Below are positions 34,100 to 43,314 of a DNA stretch of 64,000 nucleotides, piece by piece. Within the stretch, counting starts at the first letter, position 1; each line of letters begins with the position of its first letter. The DNA is taken from NCBI RefSeq assembly GCF_002223055.1, contig NZ_NKFL01000006.1, positions 1,178,001 through 1,242,000 on the forward strand, read 5' to 3'. Under the pieces are notes generated by a model. It was not told the DNA's origin and ran no database searches. It saw only the letters and a program-made list of their open reading frames with translations. Both the position numbers and the translations under genes were made by a program. The DNA is from Burkholderia sp. HI2500. GTDB taxonomy: Bacteria > Pseudomonadota > Gammaproteobacteria > Burkholderiales > Burkholderiaceae.

Positions 34100-34483
34100 A
34101 TGTCGCTCATTCCGATCATCGGACTTGGCTGGCTGCTGCTGTGCGCGATCAGTGCCGTATCGATCGTGCTCATCCCGCCGGCGGTGCTGGTCGCTTGCCT
34201 GATGGGCAAGAACGTCTGGTCGATCCTGACCCGCGGCCGGCTGCAGTTCGCGTTCCTCGCCTACCTGGGCTCCGCGCCGGTGCCGGCCGTCTTCACGTTC
34301 CTGCTGGAAGCCGGCGCCTCGGCCGGGAGTCACGGCGGCGTGGCGTCCGACAGCCTGCGCCAATGGAACGAACAATTCTTTTTCGTGTTCGTCGCGGCCG
34401 CGGCACTGAGCGGCCTGCTGTTGCTATTACGGCCGAAAGACAGGCAAACAGCGAACGCCGAACCGTCGCAACCGGCGCGATAG
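34100..34483 (+). CDS. Small membrane protein of unknown function
   Basis: A 127-residue protein with CAGGAG ahead of the ATG. It has about four hydrophobic segments: residues 5-35 (possibly two helices), 46-68 and 90-110, with a loop of serine and glycine between the last two. A charged, soluble C-terminal tail follows (RPKDRQTANAEP). I do not recognise the family. It is convergent with the next small gene and follows the LuxR gene by about 140 bp, so it could be either an independent unit or part of that transcript. Confidence 0.65.
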   Translation: MSLIPIIGLGWLLLCAISAVSIVLIPPAVLVACLMGKNVWSILTRGRLQFAFLAYLGSAPVPAVFTFLLEAGASAGSHGGVASDSLRQWNEQFFFVFVAAAALSGLLLLLRPKDRQTANAEPSQPAR

Positions 34484-34564
34484 CCGGCACGCGAACGACG
34501 GCGCGCCAAGCCGCCTGCACGGGTCTCGAGCAGGGGCATCGTCATGCGCTGATGTCCGCTATGT

Positions 34565-34876
34565 CTATGTCGACTTCCACTTCGCGCCGATCTGTGCGAG
34601 CCCGGCGTTCTTGAGATCGTCCGGCAACATCACCACGCGGAACTCGCAGTCCGCGTTCAGCATCAGGAACCAAGGCTCCGCGAGCGCCGGGATCTGCGAT
34701 GGATCATTCAGGTCGACGATCACGACCGCCCCGCGCCCGCCGTTCTGCTCCGTGAAATACACGGCCTCCGGCTTGACCGCTTCGAGTATTCGCCCGATCA
34801 CGTCGCCGACGCTGCCGTCGCGCACCAGCGTGTTGAACGGCTCGTGAGGGATTCGTATGTTGAGAAGCATGCGCAT
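34565..34876 (-). CDS. Small conserved protein of unknown function
   Basis: A 103-residue cytosolic protein. The ATG is chosen because AAGGAGG precedes it by six bases; an ATG two codons earlier would be too close to that site. The sequence has an alternating strand-helix pattern: MLLNIRIPHEPF, then a helix with DVIGRILEAVKPEAV, a strand AVVIVDLNDPSQIPAL, and a strand FRVVMLPDDL. This is like ferredoxin-fold dabb-type or DUF3303-like proteins, but I cannot assign it with certainty. Related Burkholderia proteins are sometimes mislabelled panthothenate synthetase. No operon partner is evident. Confidence 0.7.
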   Translation of the reverse strand: MRMLLNIRIPHEPFNTLVRDGSVGDVIGRILEAVKPEAVYFTEQNGGRGAVVIVDLNDPSQIPALAEPWFLMLNADCEFRVVMLPDDLKNAGLAQIGAKWKST

Positions 34877-35109
34877 GACCATCCTCCTTGGGCTGCGCCC
34901 GGCCTGGGCCCTTCAAGCATAGGTGCTGCGCGATGCCGCGCCAGTGGCGCCGAACGCAGCGGCCGGCACGCGTTTACGTTCCGACGATTCGATTTCGTTG
35001 CGTGTCGCGAACAGCAAGCGTTCGCGACACGCGAATCGGCCGAGCCTGCCGTCGCGTTCGATATCTGTCGTCGACTCAGCGGCCCGCTCGCCCGGCCGCG
35101 CCGTGCGCA

Positions 35110-36537
35110 TCACGCGGAACACCCATCCGCCGCCGGCGCGATCGCGAGATGCAGCGGCCGGTCCGGCCGCAGCGTCACGTTCAGCACCGGCCGCGGCGGC
35201 TTCATGCCGGGCGGCGCCGACAATGCGTAGCGCTGCAGGATCATCGCCGCGACGACCGTCATTTCCGTCATTGCCAGATGCTGCCCGAGACACACGCGCG
35301 GGCCTGTGCCGAACGGCATGTAGCTTCCGCGCGGCGCAGCCGGCGCGTCGTCGGCAAAACGCTCGGGGCGAAACACGTCGGGCGCGTCGAACCCTCTCGC
35401 ATCGCGCTGCATGAGCTGCAGCGGCAGCATGAACAGCGTCCGCGCGGGAAACTGCCACGGCCCCAGCACGATCGGTCGCGACGCGCGGCGGCTGATCAGG
35501 ATCGGCGCGGACGGATACAGGCGCAGCGTTTCCTCGAGCGTGTGCGTCAGGTAGCGTAACGACGCTCGCGTCTCGGCGGACGGTGCGCAACCGCCCAGCA
35601 CGCGTGACACTTCATCGCGCGCGGCGGCCTGCGCCGCCGGATTCGTCGCCATGCACCACGCCCACCAGGTCAGTGCCCCGGCCGTCGTTTCGTGGCCGGC
35701 GAGGAACGCGGTCATGCATTCGTCGTGCACGGCCTGCAGCGGCCAGCGCCGCGCGTCGTCCCGATGCAGCCGCAGCAAGCGCGACAGCAGATCGTCGGGC
35801 CACGCTCGCGCCGGCAGGTCGAGACGCGCATGCAGTTGCCGGTCGATCAGCCCGTTCAGCACGGCCATCGCCCGGGCCTTGCCGCGCTTCCACGGTACCC
35901 AGTCCGGCGTGCTCGCGGGCCAGTAGAAATCGGCGTTGGCCGCCGCGCTCACCGCTCGCACGGCTTCCTCGGCCGCACGTGCGTCGTCGCCGATCGCGTC
36001 GGAGAACATCGTGCGCATGATCACGTCCATCGCCAGCGACGTCAGCGCGCTTTCGATCGGCCAGTCCGGATCGCGCGCGGGCCACTGCGCAAGCGCATGT
36101 CCGGCCGTCGCCGCGATCGACGGCACGAACGTCTGCACCGCCTTCGGCATGAAATTCGGCTGCAACGCCTGCCGCTTGTCGCGCCACGCGTCGCCTTCGG
36201 CGATCAGCACGCTATGGCCGTGGACCTCCGCAAACACGCGGACGGCCCGCTCCCAGCGCCCGAGCGCATCGTGATGCGTGACCAGCAGTTCGCGCACGAG
36301 CGCGGGATCGGTCACGACCACCGCATGCTCGGGCCACACGCGCACGTGCACGACGTCACCGTATGCGCGCTGCCAGCCGGCCAGCGTGCCGAGCAGGTCG
36401 CGCGACATCGCGCGCAGCAGCCCCCAACCCGTCAGGCCGGCACGCGGCCCCGGCGGCCATACGCCGGGCGGGTGAAGCACGGGCGCCGCAGCAGCGCCCG
36501 TATGGAATGGACATGAGGATGTGGATCGTGTGTTCAT
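35110..36537 (-). CDS. Cytochrome P450
   Basis: A 475-residue P450 from the ATG at 36537; another ATG 57 bases upstream is possible. The I-helix oxygen-activation motif is AGHETTA, the K-helix ExxR is EETLR, the meander contains FRPERFADD, and the heme loop FGTGPRVCLGQHLA holds the cysteine ligand at about residue 416. The proline-rich PPGVWPPGPRAGL near the start resembles the hinge of class II, CYP4/CYP102-like P450s that act on fatty acids or terpenes, although no transmembrane anchor is seen. A redox partner is not adjacent. It is divergent from an AraC gene that may control it. Confidence 0.9.
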   Translation of the reverse strand: MNTRSTSSCPFHTGAAAAPVLHPPGVWPPGPRAGLTGWGLLRAMSRDLLGTLAGWQRAYGDVVHVRVWPEHAVVVTDPALVRELLVTHHDALGRWERAVRVFAEVHGHSVLIAEGDAWRDKRQALQPNFMPKAVQTFVPSIAATAGHALAQWPARDPDWPIESALTSLAMDVIMRTMFSDAIGDDARAAEEAVRAVSAAANADFYWPASTPDWVPWKRGKARAMAVLNGLIDRQLHARLDLPARAWPDDLLSRLLRLHRDDARRWPLQAVHDECMTAFLAGHETTAGALTWWAWCMATNPAAQAAARDEVSRVLGGCAPSAETRASLRYLTHTLEETLRLYPSAPILISRRASRPIVLGPWQFPARTLFMLPLQLMQRDARGFDAPDVFRPERFADDAPAAPRGSYMPFGTGPRVCLGQHLAMTEMTVVAAMILQRYALSAPPGMKPPRPVLNVTLRPDRPLHLAIAPAADGCSA

Positions 36538-36624
36538 GGGCCGGATTGTCCGCACCGGCATGGCGGCGGTCTTGAACGCAAACGACATCGACACGCGTCG
36601 GGCCGCTCCCTATACTCCAGCGTC

Positions 36625-37560
36625 ATGTTCTCCGACCCGTCATCGATCCCGCTGTCGTGCCCCGATCCGCTGGCACGCGCCCCTCGCGCGCCGGGCGACG
36701 GGCGGGCGCCGCATGGACGGCTGTACCCTGCGCCGGCTGCCCTGCAGGGCGCGGTGGTCGCGATCGTGTTGCACGATACGCGCGGGATCGCATTGAGCGA
36801 CGCGCAGCGGCTCTCGCATTTTCCGGCCACGCCGCTCGTGTGCGTGTCGTGGTATCGGGATCTCGACGTGGGCTTCGTCGAACACACGGCCGACGGGCCC
36901 CGGTGGCGCCCCTTCGGTGCCGCCGTGACGCTGTCGGGCAGCCATTCGGCCCCTACCGTGGCCTGGGCGCCGACGGGCGGACGGATCGGCATGCTCTGCT
37001 TCACCGCCGATGCGGCACGGGCGCTGTTCGGCGTCGCGCTGGCGGACATCCACGATCGCGTGCTCGACGCCCATGCGTGCCTCGGCCACGACTGGCATCC
37101 GCTGCTCGACGCGCTGGCCGGCGCGGACCGCGATGCCGATGCGCTGGCGGCGATCGAACGTCATCTTGCACCGCGCTGGCAGGCGTTACGGCCCGCGACG
37201 CCGCTGTCGTCGCTACGCAATGCGGGACGCAGTTGGGTCGAGCGCCTCGCACTGCAGGCGCGCGAATGGCGGGATACCCATAGCCCGCGGCAGGTCGAGC
37301 GGCGGATCAAGACCTACAGCGGCCGATCGCTGCGCGAATGGCAAACGCTCGTCAAAACTGAAAGCGCGTTCTTCGCGGCGCGCGACCGGTACGAAGCCGG
37401 CGCCGCGTTCAATTGGGCCACGCTGGCGCTCGACGAAGGGTTCGCCGACCAGGCGCACCTGAGCCGCGAGGTCAAGCGCATCACGGGGTTCTCGCCGAGC
37501 GAATTCACGCAACGTTTCATCGAGGACGAATCGTTCTGGATGTATCGGCTGTGGGTGTAA
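36625..37560 (+). CDS. AraC family transcriptional regulator
   Basis: A 311-residue protein. The C-terminal part, residues about 215-305, is an AraC/XylS double helix-turn-helix (RQVERRIKTYSGRSLREWQTLVKTE..., then LALDEGFADQAHLSREVKRITGFSPSEFTQRF). The N-terminal 200 residues are an unassigned ligand domain with tryptophan- and proline-rich strands. It lies 87 bp from the divergent cytochrome P450 gene, with the two starts facing apart, so P450 control is likely. The effector could be the P450 substrate, for example a fatty acid or steroid-like compound. Confidence 0.87.
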   Translation: MFSDPSSIPLSCPDPLARAPRAPGDGRAPHGRLYPAPAALQGAVVAIVLHDTRGIALSDAQRLSHFPATPLVCVSWYRDLDVGFVEHTADGPRWRPFGAAVTLSGSHSAPTVAWAPTGGRIGMLCFTADAARALFGVALADIHDRVLDAHACLGHDWHPLLDALAGADRDADALAAIERHLAPRWQALRPATPLSSLRNAGRSWVERLALQAREWRDTHSPRQVERRIKTYSGRSLREWQTLVKTESAFFAARDRYEAGAAFNWATLALDEGFADQAHLSREVKRITGFSPSEFTQRFIEDESFWMYRLWV

Positions 37561-37866
37561 GGCGCCGCGGACGACACATTGCGCCGGCGTGCAGCATCGC
37601 TCGACACGCCGGTACGGCACCACTCGCTTGTCCGGCTAAAGCATTCCAGAAATCAAACCGTCATTCCAGGGAATCCCCGAACGCTCGCGACTCATCGACG
37701 ACTCGCAGCGCACGCCATGCACGCCGGTTGCCCGATTCGGGACGCGCGGGCATGATGTCGCGAACCCTGGCGGCGGCCCTGTGAACGGTTTCCCGCAACG
37801 CGCTGCAAATCGCGCCAGCCGGGATCCGCTTCGCACACGGCTGCTTCTGCCCACCTCCGCCCGCCC
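37561..37866. other. Intergenic region between AraC and LysR genes
   Basis: This 306-bp gap holds no frame with a credible start and family resemblance. Composition is mixed, with a less GC-rich patch around 37640-37680. I saw no strong terminator hairpin or operator in it. Confidence 0.35.
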
Positions 37867-38751
37867 ATGTCATTACGCGCATTCAGAACGCTGGTCGCCA
37901 TCGCCCGACACCGCACATTCGCGCGCGCCGGCGAAGCCATCGGCCTCACGCAATCGGCGGTGAGCCTGCAGATCAAGACGCTCGAAAGCGAATACAACGT
38001 GCAGTTGTTCGATCGCTCGCGCCGGCAGCCGGTGCTCACCGAGGCCGGCAACATCCTGCTGGCGCAGGCCGAGCAGGTGCTCGCGCTGGTCGACCGGATT
38101 CCCGATGCGCTCAGCGACGAGAAGAAGCTGGTCGGCCGCCTGCGGATCGGCGCGATCCAGACCGCGCTGTCCGGCCCGCTGCCCGACGCGCTGCTCGCGC
38201 TGCGCGCGGCGCACCCACGGCTGCGCGTGCACGTGTCGGCCGGGATGTCGGCCGAACTCGCGAACCGCGTCGCGGCCGGCGAACTCGATGCGGCGATCAC
38301 GACGCGCCCCGTGCGCCCGCATCCGGCGGAACTGACGTGGACCACGCTGTACGAGGATCGCTTCTGGCTGCTCGCGCCGCCCGACCAGGCGGAACGCGAT
38401 GCGGTCACGCTGCTCGATTCACTGCCGTTCATCCGCTTCGATGCGCAGGCATGGGCCGGCCGCATGATCGCCGCCGAGCTGCGCCGCATCGGCGTGCGCG
38501 TGCGCGAGGAGATGGTGCTGGACAGCGCGGAAACGATCGCGCGCATGGTCGCGAGAGGGCTCGGCGCGGCGATCGTCGCGCTCCCCGATTCGACGCTCGC
38601 GCGGCTGCCGCCCGTCACGCGCTTGCCGTTCGGCCAGCCGCAAATGGGGCGCGCGGTCGTCCTGCTCGAACACCAGTCGCGTCCGGCCGAGCGTTTCGCA
38701 CGTGCGCTGGCCGCCGAAGTCACTGCGTCATCGATGAGAATTTCTCATTGA
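37867..38751 (+). CDS. LysR family transcriptional regulator
   Basis: A 294-residue protein. Residues 1-60 are the DNA-binding domain (MSLRAFRTLVAIARHRTFARAGEAIGLTQSAVSLQIKTLESEYNVQLFDRSRRQPVLT), and residues 90-290 are the effector domain with RLRIGAIQTALSGPLPDALLALRAAHP. It is on the same strand as the AEC and DMT transporter genes that follow (gap about 180 bp), so it may control the export or uptake of a carboxylate. The target is inferred from position only. The promoter-proximal part of the gap downstream is AT-rich, unlike the gene. Confidence 0.9.
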   Translation: MSLRAFRTLVAIARHRTFARAGEAIGLTQSAVSLQIKTLESEYNVQLFDRSRRQPVLTEAGNILLAQAEQVLALVDRIPDALSDEKKLVGRLRIGAIQTALSGPLPDALLALRAAHPRLRVHVSAGMSAELANRVAAGELDAAITTRPVRPHPAELTWTTLYEDRFWLLAPPDQAERDAVTLLDSLPFIRFDAQAWAGRMIAAELRRIGVRVREEMVLDSAETIARMVARGLGAAIVALPDSTLARLPPVTRLPFGQPQMGRAVVLLEHQSRPAERFARALAAEVTASSMRISH

Positions 38752-38933
38752 ACACCCGATAATTCACCATTATTCCTGTTGCTTGCACGTGTTAACTTGG
38801 CGGCATCGTCACTCTTTCGATTGCGTGTCGCCATGTTGCCCGCCGGATGGATTCCCGCCTCGTTCCGCCGTTTTGCGTGCCAGCCACTCGCGGCGGCCCG
38901 CACCGCCTGCACGGCTCGCGTGAAGGCGTGTCG

Positions 38934-39866
38934 ATGATCGGCCCGATCCTGCTCGCGCTGGCACCGGTTGCGCTGCTGGTCGCGTTCGGCCACGGCCTGC
39001 GGCGCACCGGCTTCCTCGGCGACGCGTTCTGGCCGCAGGCCGAGCGGCTGTGCTACTACGTGCTGCTGCCCGCGCTGTTCGCGGACGGCCTCGCGAACGC
39101 ACGGCTGCAATCACTGCCCGTTTTACCGCTCGCGGCCGCGCTGGTCGGTTCGACCGCACTCACCGCGGCGCTTCTCCTGCTGGTCCGCCGGTTCGTGCGG
39201 GTCGACGGCGCCGGCTTCACGTCGGTATTCCAGGGCGCCGTGCGCTTCAACAACTATGTCGGCACCGCGCTCGCCGCCGGCCTGTTCGGCGCAAAAGGCA
39301 TCGCGCTCGCGGCCGTATGCGTCGCGGCGATCGTCCCGACCGTCAACCTGATGTGCGTGCTGGTGTTCGCACGCTACGGCGACACGCGGCTCGGCGCGGC
39401 GGCACTCGTGCGCCAGATCCTGTCGAATCCGCTGGTCGTCGCGTGCGCGCTCGGGATCGCGATGCAGGCCGGCGGCGTCTCGTTCCCGGCGGCCGTCGCG
39501 CCGGCCGTGCGCGCGCTCGGCGTCGCGTCGATGCCGCTTGGCCTGCTGTGCGTGGGCGCGGCACTGAGATTCGATGCGGCGCGGGCGTGGCTGCAGCCGG
39601 TGTGCGTCGCGTCGGCGTTCAAGTTCATGGCGATGCCGCTCATCACGCTCGCCGCCGGCCGCCTGCTCGGGCTCGGCGATGCGGCGCTGACCGTCGCGCT
39701 GCTGTTCCAGGCACTGCCGACGTCGTCGGCGTCCTACATCATGGCGCGCCAGCTCGGCGGCGATGCGCCGCTGATGGCCGGCATCACCGCGTTCCAGACG
39801 GTCGCCGCGGCGCTCGCGATGCCGGTCGTGCTGAGCACGCTCGCGTCGGCGCCCGGGTTTCGCTGA
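38934..39866 (+). CDS. AEC family transporter (auxin efflux carrier/MdcF type)
   Basis: A 310-residue membrane protein from the ATG with GAAGG upstream; an earlier ATG would add a 29-residue non-membrane tail. It shows ten helices in two inverted halves: FGHGLRRTGFLGDAFWPQAERLCYYVLLPALFADGLA in the first, and the repeat VGAALRFDAARAWLQPVCVASAFKFMAMPLITLA in the second. Bacterial AEC proteins move malonate, malate or other carboxylates. The preceding LysR gene is the likely regulator. Substrate not determinable from sequence. Confidence 0.85.
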   Translation: MIGPILLALAPVALLVAFGHGLRRTGFLGDAFWPQAERLCYYVLLPALFADGLANARLQSLPVLPLAAALVGSTALTAALLLLVRRFVRVDGAGFTSVFQGAVRFNNYVGTALAAGLFGAKGIALAAVCVAAIVPTVNLMCVLVFARYGDTRLGAAALVRQILSNPLVVACALGIAMQAGGVSFPAAVAPAVRALGVASMPLGLLCVGAALRFDAARAWLQPVCVASAFKFMAMPLITLAAGRLLGLGDAALTVALLFQALPTSSASYIMARQLGGDAPLMAGITAFQTVAAALAMPVVLSTLASAPGFR

Positions 39867-39991
39867 CGACGCAGCGCCGCCCTCCTTCCCCCTGAATCCA
39901 GGCTGCCAGCCGGCCATCGCGCGATCCCGCATCGTCGGCCGCGCGCGGTCGCTCACGCGTGGCCGCAGGCACCCACCGAGAAACCCTTCAC

Positions 39992-40927
39992 ATGAACGCG
40001 CCCGCCCCACCCGCCGCCCTCGTCGCCACCCGGCCGCACGCGGCCATCTACGTGAAGCTCACGCTCGTCGCGCTGTTCTGGGGCGGCACGTTCATCGCAG
40101 GTCGGATCCTGGCCGCGACGATGTCCGCGACCGCCGCGGCCACCGGCCGCTTCGCGATCGCCGCGCTGCTGCTGGTCGTGCTGACGTGGAAGATCGAAGG
40201 CGGGCTCCCGAAGCTGAGCGGCCGCCAGGTCGTGACGACCTTCGGGCTCGGCGCGACCGGCATCTTCCTGTACAACGTGTGCTTTTTCGCGGCGCTGGCG
40301 CGGATGCCGGCGGGCCGCACCGCGCTGTTCGTCGCGCTGAACCCGGTGGCCACCGCCGTGCTGCTGTCGATCGTCGTGCGCGGGGAGCGCCTGTCGCTGT
40401 CGCGCTGGGCTGGCATCGCCGTCGCGCTGTCCGGCGCGCTGGTCGTGATCAGCCGCGGCGACTTGCTGCGGGTGCTGACCGATCTCGGCAACACGTTCGG
40501 CTCGGGCGAACGCTTCATGCTGTGCGCGGTGCTGAGCTGGGCCGCCTATACGGTGATCGGCCGACGCGCGCTCGACGGGCTGTCGCCGCTCGCGGCCACG
40601 ACGTATGCGGCGCTGTGGGGCCTCGCACTGCTGATCGGCGCGCATCTGTTCAGCGCGCCCGCCGGCAGCGGCACGCCGCTGACGTGGCAGGCCGTCGCGT
40701 CGATGCTCTACCTCGGCGCGATCGGCACGGTGGTCGCGTTCGTCTGGTATTCGCAGGGCATCCGCGAACTCGGGCCGGCCCGCGCGGCCGTGTTCACCAA
40801 CCTGGTCCCCGTGTTCGGCGTGCTGCTGTCGGTCGCGTTGCTCGGCGAGCCGTTGTCGCCGTCGATGCTGGCCGGCGGTGCGCTCGTGATCGTGGGCGTC
40901 GCGTTGACCAATCGCGCGCGGCGCTGA
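39992..40927 (+). CDS. EamA/DMT superfamily transporter
   Basis: A 311-residue inner-membrane protein with ten helices in two EamA repeats. The first repeat contains LVALFWGGTFIAGRILAATMSATAAATGRFAIA and ALNPVATAVLLSIVVRGERLSLSRW; the second contains GPARAAVFTNLVPVFGVLLSVALLGEPLSPSMLAGGALVIVGV. These GE-rich helix ends are the standard EamA motif. It is probably an exporter of amino acids or other small metabolites. It is on the same strand as the AEC transporter 125 bp upstream, and co-transcription is possible. The start lacks a strong ribosome binding site. Confidence 0.87.
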   Translation: MNAPAPPAALVATRPHAAIYVKLTLVALFWGGTFIAGRILAATMSATAAATGRFAIAALLLVVLTWKIEGGLPKLSGRQVVTTFGLGATGIFLYNVCFFAALARMPAGRTALFVALNPVATAVLLSIVVRGERLSLSRWAGIAVALSGALVVISRGDLLRVLTDLGNTFGSGERFMLCAVLSWAAYTVIGRRALDGLSPLAATTYAALWGLALLIGAHLFSAPAGSGTPLTWQAVASMLYLGAIGTVVAFVWYSQGIRELGPARAAVFTNLVPVFGVLLSVALLGEPLSPSMLAGGALVIVGVALTNRARR

Positions 40928-41213
40928 CGTATCGGCATGCGCCCGTCGCGCCTAAGGGGACGGATGTCAAATCCCGGCGCCGGAGCATGACGGCCGTTGT
41001 GTCACGCCCACGCGCGGCCGATACGCCCCCGATGTTCTCGCAGCCCCGCCAAAAACCGCCTATCGTGAATGGAGCGCCCCGTTCATCGCCACTCGACCCT
41101 GCGTCGCTCGCACCGGCGGTAACGGCACCGCGTTCCGGCACCATTCATCGCGATCCCGGCGCACGCTCGCCCGTGCGCTATCGCGGCCGCCCACCGGATT
41201 ACAGGAGGCCCTC

Positions 41214-41588
41214 ATGAAAGCCGCGCTGCTCGTCAGTTCCGCCCTGCTCGCCATTGCATCCGCTTCGGCGTCGGCCCAAGGCTCGATCACGAAAGTCGAA
41301 AACGGCGCGCTCGTCGCCGCAAACGGGATGACCGTCTACGCATTCGACCAGGACAAGCCCAACGCCGGCACCAGCGCCTGCACCGGCCAATGCGAATCCT
41401 TCTGGCCGCCCTACAAGGCCAGCGCGACCGATGTCCCGGTCGGCCCCTACACGATCATCAAGCGCGATGACGGCAGCCCGCAATGGGCGTACAAGGGCAA
41501 GCCGCTGTACTTCTTCTCGAAGGACATGAAACAGGGCGACCGCAACGGCGACAACTTCAAGAACATGTGGCACGTGGTGGCGCCATAA
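41214..41588 (+). CDS. Secreted repeat (Lp_0260/COG4315-like) protein
   Basis: A 124-residue protein with AGGAGG ahead of the ATG and a signal peptide MKAALLVSSALLAIASASASA. The mature part has two copies of a strand pair ending in a small-molecule-like motif: GALVAANGMTVYAFDQDK with CTGQCESFWPPYKA, and QWAYKGKPLYFFSKDMKQGDRNGDN. This is the secreted repeat of unknown function (PF03640) found in exported bacterial lipoproteins. The single CxxxC could be a disulfide. The protein is periplasmic or secreted; function unknown. It has its own promoter region of about 285 bp in which no other feature was recognised. Confidence 0.88.
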   Translation: MKAALLVSSALLAIASASASAQGSITKVENGALVAANGMTVYAFDQDKPNAGTSACTGQCESFWPPYKASATDVPVGPYTIIKRDDGSPQWAYKGKPLYFFSKDMKQGDRNGDNFKNMWHVVAP

Positions 41589-41627
41589 CCGTCCTTCCGC
41601 CCCCTTCCGCGCGCGCCGCGCGGACGT

Positions 41628-41661
41628 AAAAAAACCCGCGCGGATCGTCGATCCGGGCGGG
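41628..41661 (-). terminator. Rho-independent terminator after mmsA
   Basis: Arms 41635-41646 and 41650-41661 (CCCGCGCGGATC / GATCCGGGCGGG, one mismatch, 3-nt loop) are followed on the minus strand by seven T residues. It lies 86 bp past the mmsA stop and ends the beta-alanine operon. It also faces the convergent secreted repeat gene. Confidence 0.85.
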
Positions 41662-41747
41662 CCTTGTCGCGGTCACGCCGGCCGCATTGCGTTGCGTTGC
41701 CCGCCGTCAGGCAGGCGGACGGGCGACGCATGCAGCCGGGTGGCGCG

Positions 41748-43265
41748 TCAGCGGTTCGACGGGAAGCTGAACACGGTGCCTTCGCGCACGCCGGCCGACG
41801 GCCAGCGCTGCGTGATCGTCTTGCGCTTCGTGTAGAAGCGCACGGCGTCCGGGCCGTACGCGTGCAAATCGCCGAACAGCGAACGCTTCCAGCCGCCGAA
41901 CGAGTGGTACGCGACCGGCACCGGCAGCGGCACGTTGATGCCGACCATGCCGATCTGGATGTTGTCACCGAAGTAGCGCGCGGCCTCACCGTCGCGCGTG
42001 AACAGGCACGTGCCGTTGCCGTACTCGTGCGCGTCGATCAGCGCCATCGCCTCGTCGAGCGACTTCAGGCGGATCACGCCGAGCACGGGCCCGAAGATCT
42101 CGTGCTGGTAGATCGGCATGCCGGGCTTCACGTTGTCGAACAGGCACGGGCCGAGGTAGTAACCGCCGTCGTGGCCGTCGACCTTCACGTTGCGGCCGTC
42201 GACGACGAGCGTCGCGCCCGCTGCCACACCGGCGTCGACGAAACCCGTCACCTTCTCGAAATGCTGCTGCGTGACGAGCGGACCCATGTCGACGCCCGCG
42301 CCGTTGCCCGGGCCGACCTTCATCTTCTCGATCTCGGCTTTCAGGCCCGCGACGACCTGGTCGCCCGTCTCGTCGCCGATCGCGACGACCAGCGGGATCG
42401 CCATGCAGCGCTCGCCGCACGAACCGTACGCGGCACCCATCAGCGCGTTCACCGCGTTGCCGATGTCGGCGTCCGGCATCACGACCGCGAAGTTCTTCGC
42501 GCCGCCGAGCGCCTGCACGCGCTTGCCGTGCGCGCAGCCGGTCGAATAGATGTACTCGGCGATCGGCGTCGAGCCGACGAAGCTCACCGCCTTCACGCGC
42601 GGGTCGGTCAGCAGCGTGTCGACCGCTTCCTTGTCGCCGTTCACGACGTTCAGCACGCCCGGCGGCAGGCCGGCCTCGAGCGCCAGCTCGGCCATGCGCA
42701 ACGTCGACGACGGCGTACGCTCCGACGGCTTCAGCACGAACGTGTTGCCGCACGCGACGGCCATCGGCCACATCCACAACGGCACCATCACCGGGAAGTT
42801 GAACGGCGTGATGCCGGCCGCGACGCCGAGCGCCTGGAACTCGCTCCACGAATCGATCGCGGGGCCGACGTTCTTGCTGTGCTCGCCCTTCAGCAGTTCG
42901 GGCACGTAGGTCGCGTATTCGACGTTCTCGATCCCGCGCTGCAGCTCACCCATCGCATCGGCGAGCACCTTGCCGTGCTCGGCGGTGATCAGCGCGCACA
43001 GCTCGTCGGCGTGCTCCTCGAGCAGCGTCTTGAAGCGGCTCATCACGCGGGCGCGCTTCAGCGGCGGCGTATTGCGCCAGGCCGGGAATGCGGCCTGCGC
43101 GGATGCGATCGCGGCTTCGACGGTCAGCTTGTCGGCGAGCGCGACGCTCTTGTGCGATTCGCCGGTGGCCGGGTCGAACACCGGCTGGACGCGGCTGCCG
43201 CCGTCGACGCGCTTGCCGTCGATCAGGTGGCCGACGGTGGAGGTTACGTTGCTGTCGTGTTTCAT
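41748..43265 (-). CDS. mmsA: CoA-acylating methylmalonate/malonate-semialdehyde dehydrogenase
   Basis: A 505-residue aldehyde dehydrogenase of the MmsA branch. Signatures are GHLIDGKRVDG at the start, the TPFNFPVMVPLWMWPMAVACGNTFVLKPSE cofactor segment, VGSTPIAEYIY, and the catalytic cysteine in GSCGERCMA, where the CMA motif distinguishes it from ordinary aldehyde dehydrogenases. It converts malonate or methylmalonate semialdehyde to acetyl-CoA or propionyl-CoA with NAD and CoA. The adjacent aminotransferase, 49 bp upstream on the same strand, makes malonate semialdehyde from beta-alanine. Valine or inositol catabolism is an alternative role. Confidence 0.93.
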   Translation of the reverse strand: MKHDSNVTSTVGHLIDGKRVDGGSRVQPVFDPATGESHKSVALADKLTVEAAIASAQAAFPAWRNTPPLKRARVMSRFKTLLEEHADELCALITAEHGKVLADAMGELQRGIENVEYATYVPELLKGEHSKNVGPAIDSWSEFQALGVAAGITPFNFPVMVPLWMWPMAVACGNTFVLKPSERTPSSTLRMAELALEAGLPPGVLNVVNGDKEAVDTLLTDPRVKAVSFVGSTPIAEYIYSTGCAHGKRVQALGGAKNFAVVMPDADIGNAVNALMGAAYGSCGERCMAIPLVVAIGDETGDQVVAGLKAEIEKMKVGPGNGAGVDMGPLVTQQHFEKVTGFVDAGVAAGATLVVDGRNVKVDGHDGGYYLGPCLFDNVKPGMPIYQHEIFGPVLGVIRLKSLDEAMALIDAHEYGNGTCLFTRDGEAARYFGDNIQIGMVGINVPLPVPVAYHSFGGWKRSLFGDLHAYGPDAVRFYTKRKTITQRWPSAGVREGTVFSFPSNR

Positions 43266-43314
43266 CGTTGAGGCTCTTTCGTGAATTCGGTTATCGCTCA
43301 GGGCAAGCCGCGGC

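Noticed and set aside
41664..43271. A 535-codon frame opposite mmsA
   Set aside because: mmsA has all dehydrogenase motifs; the opposite frame is histidine/arginine/aspartate repetitive shadow sequence.
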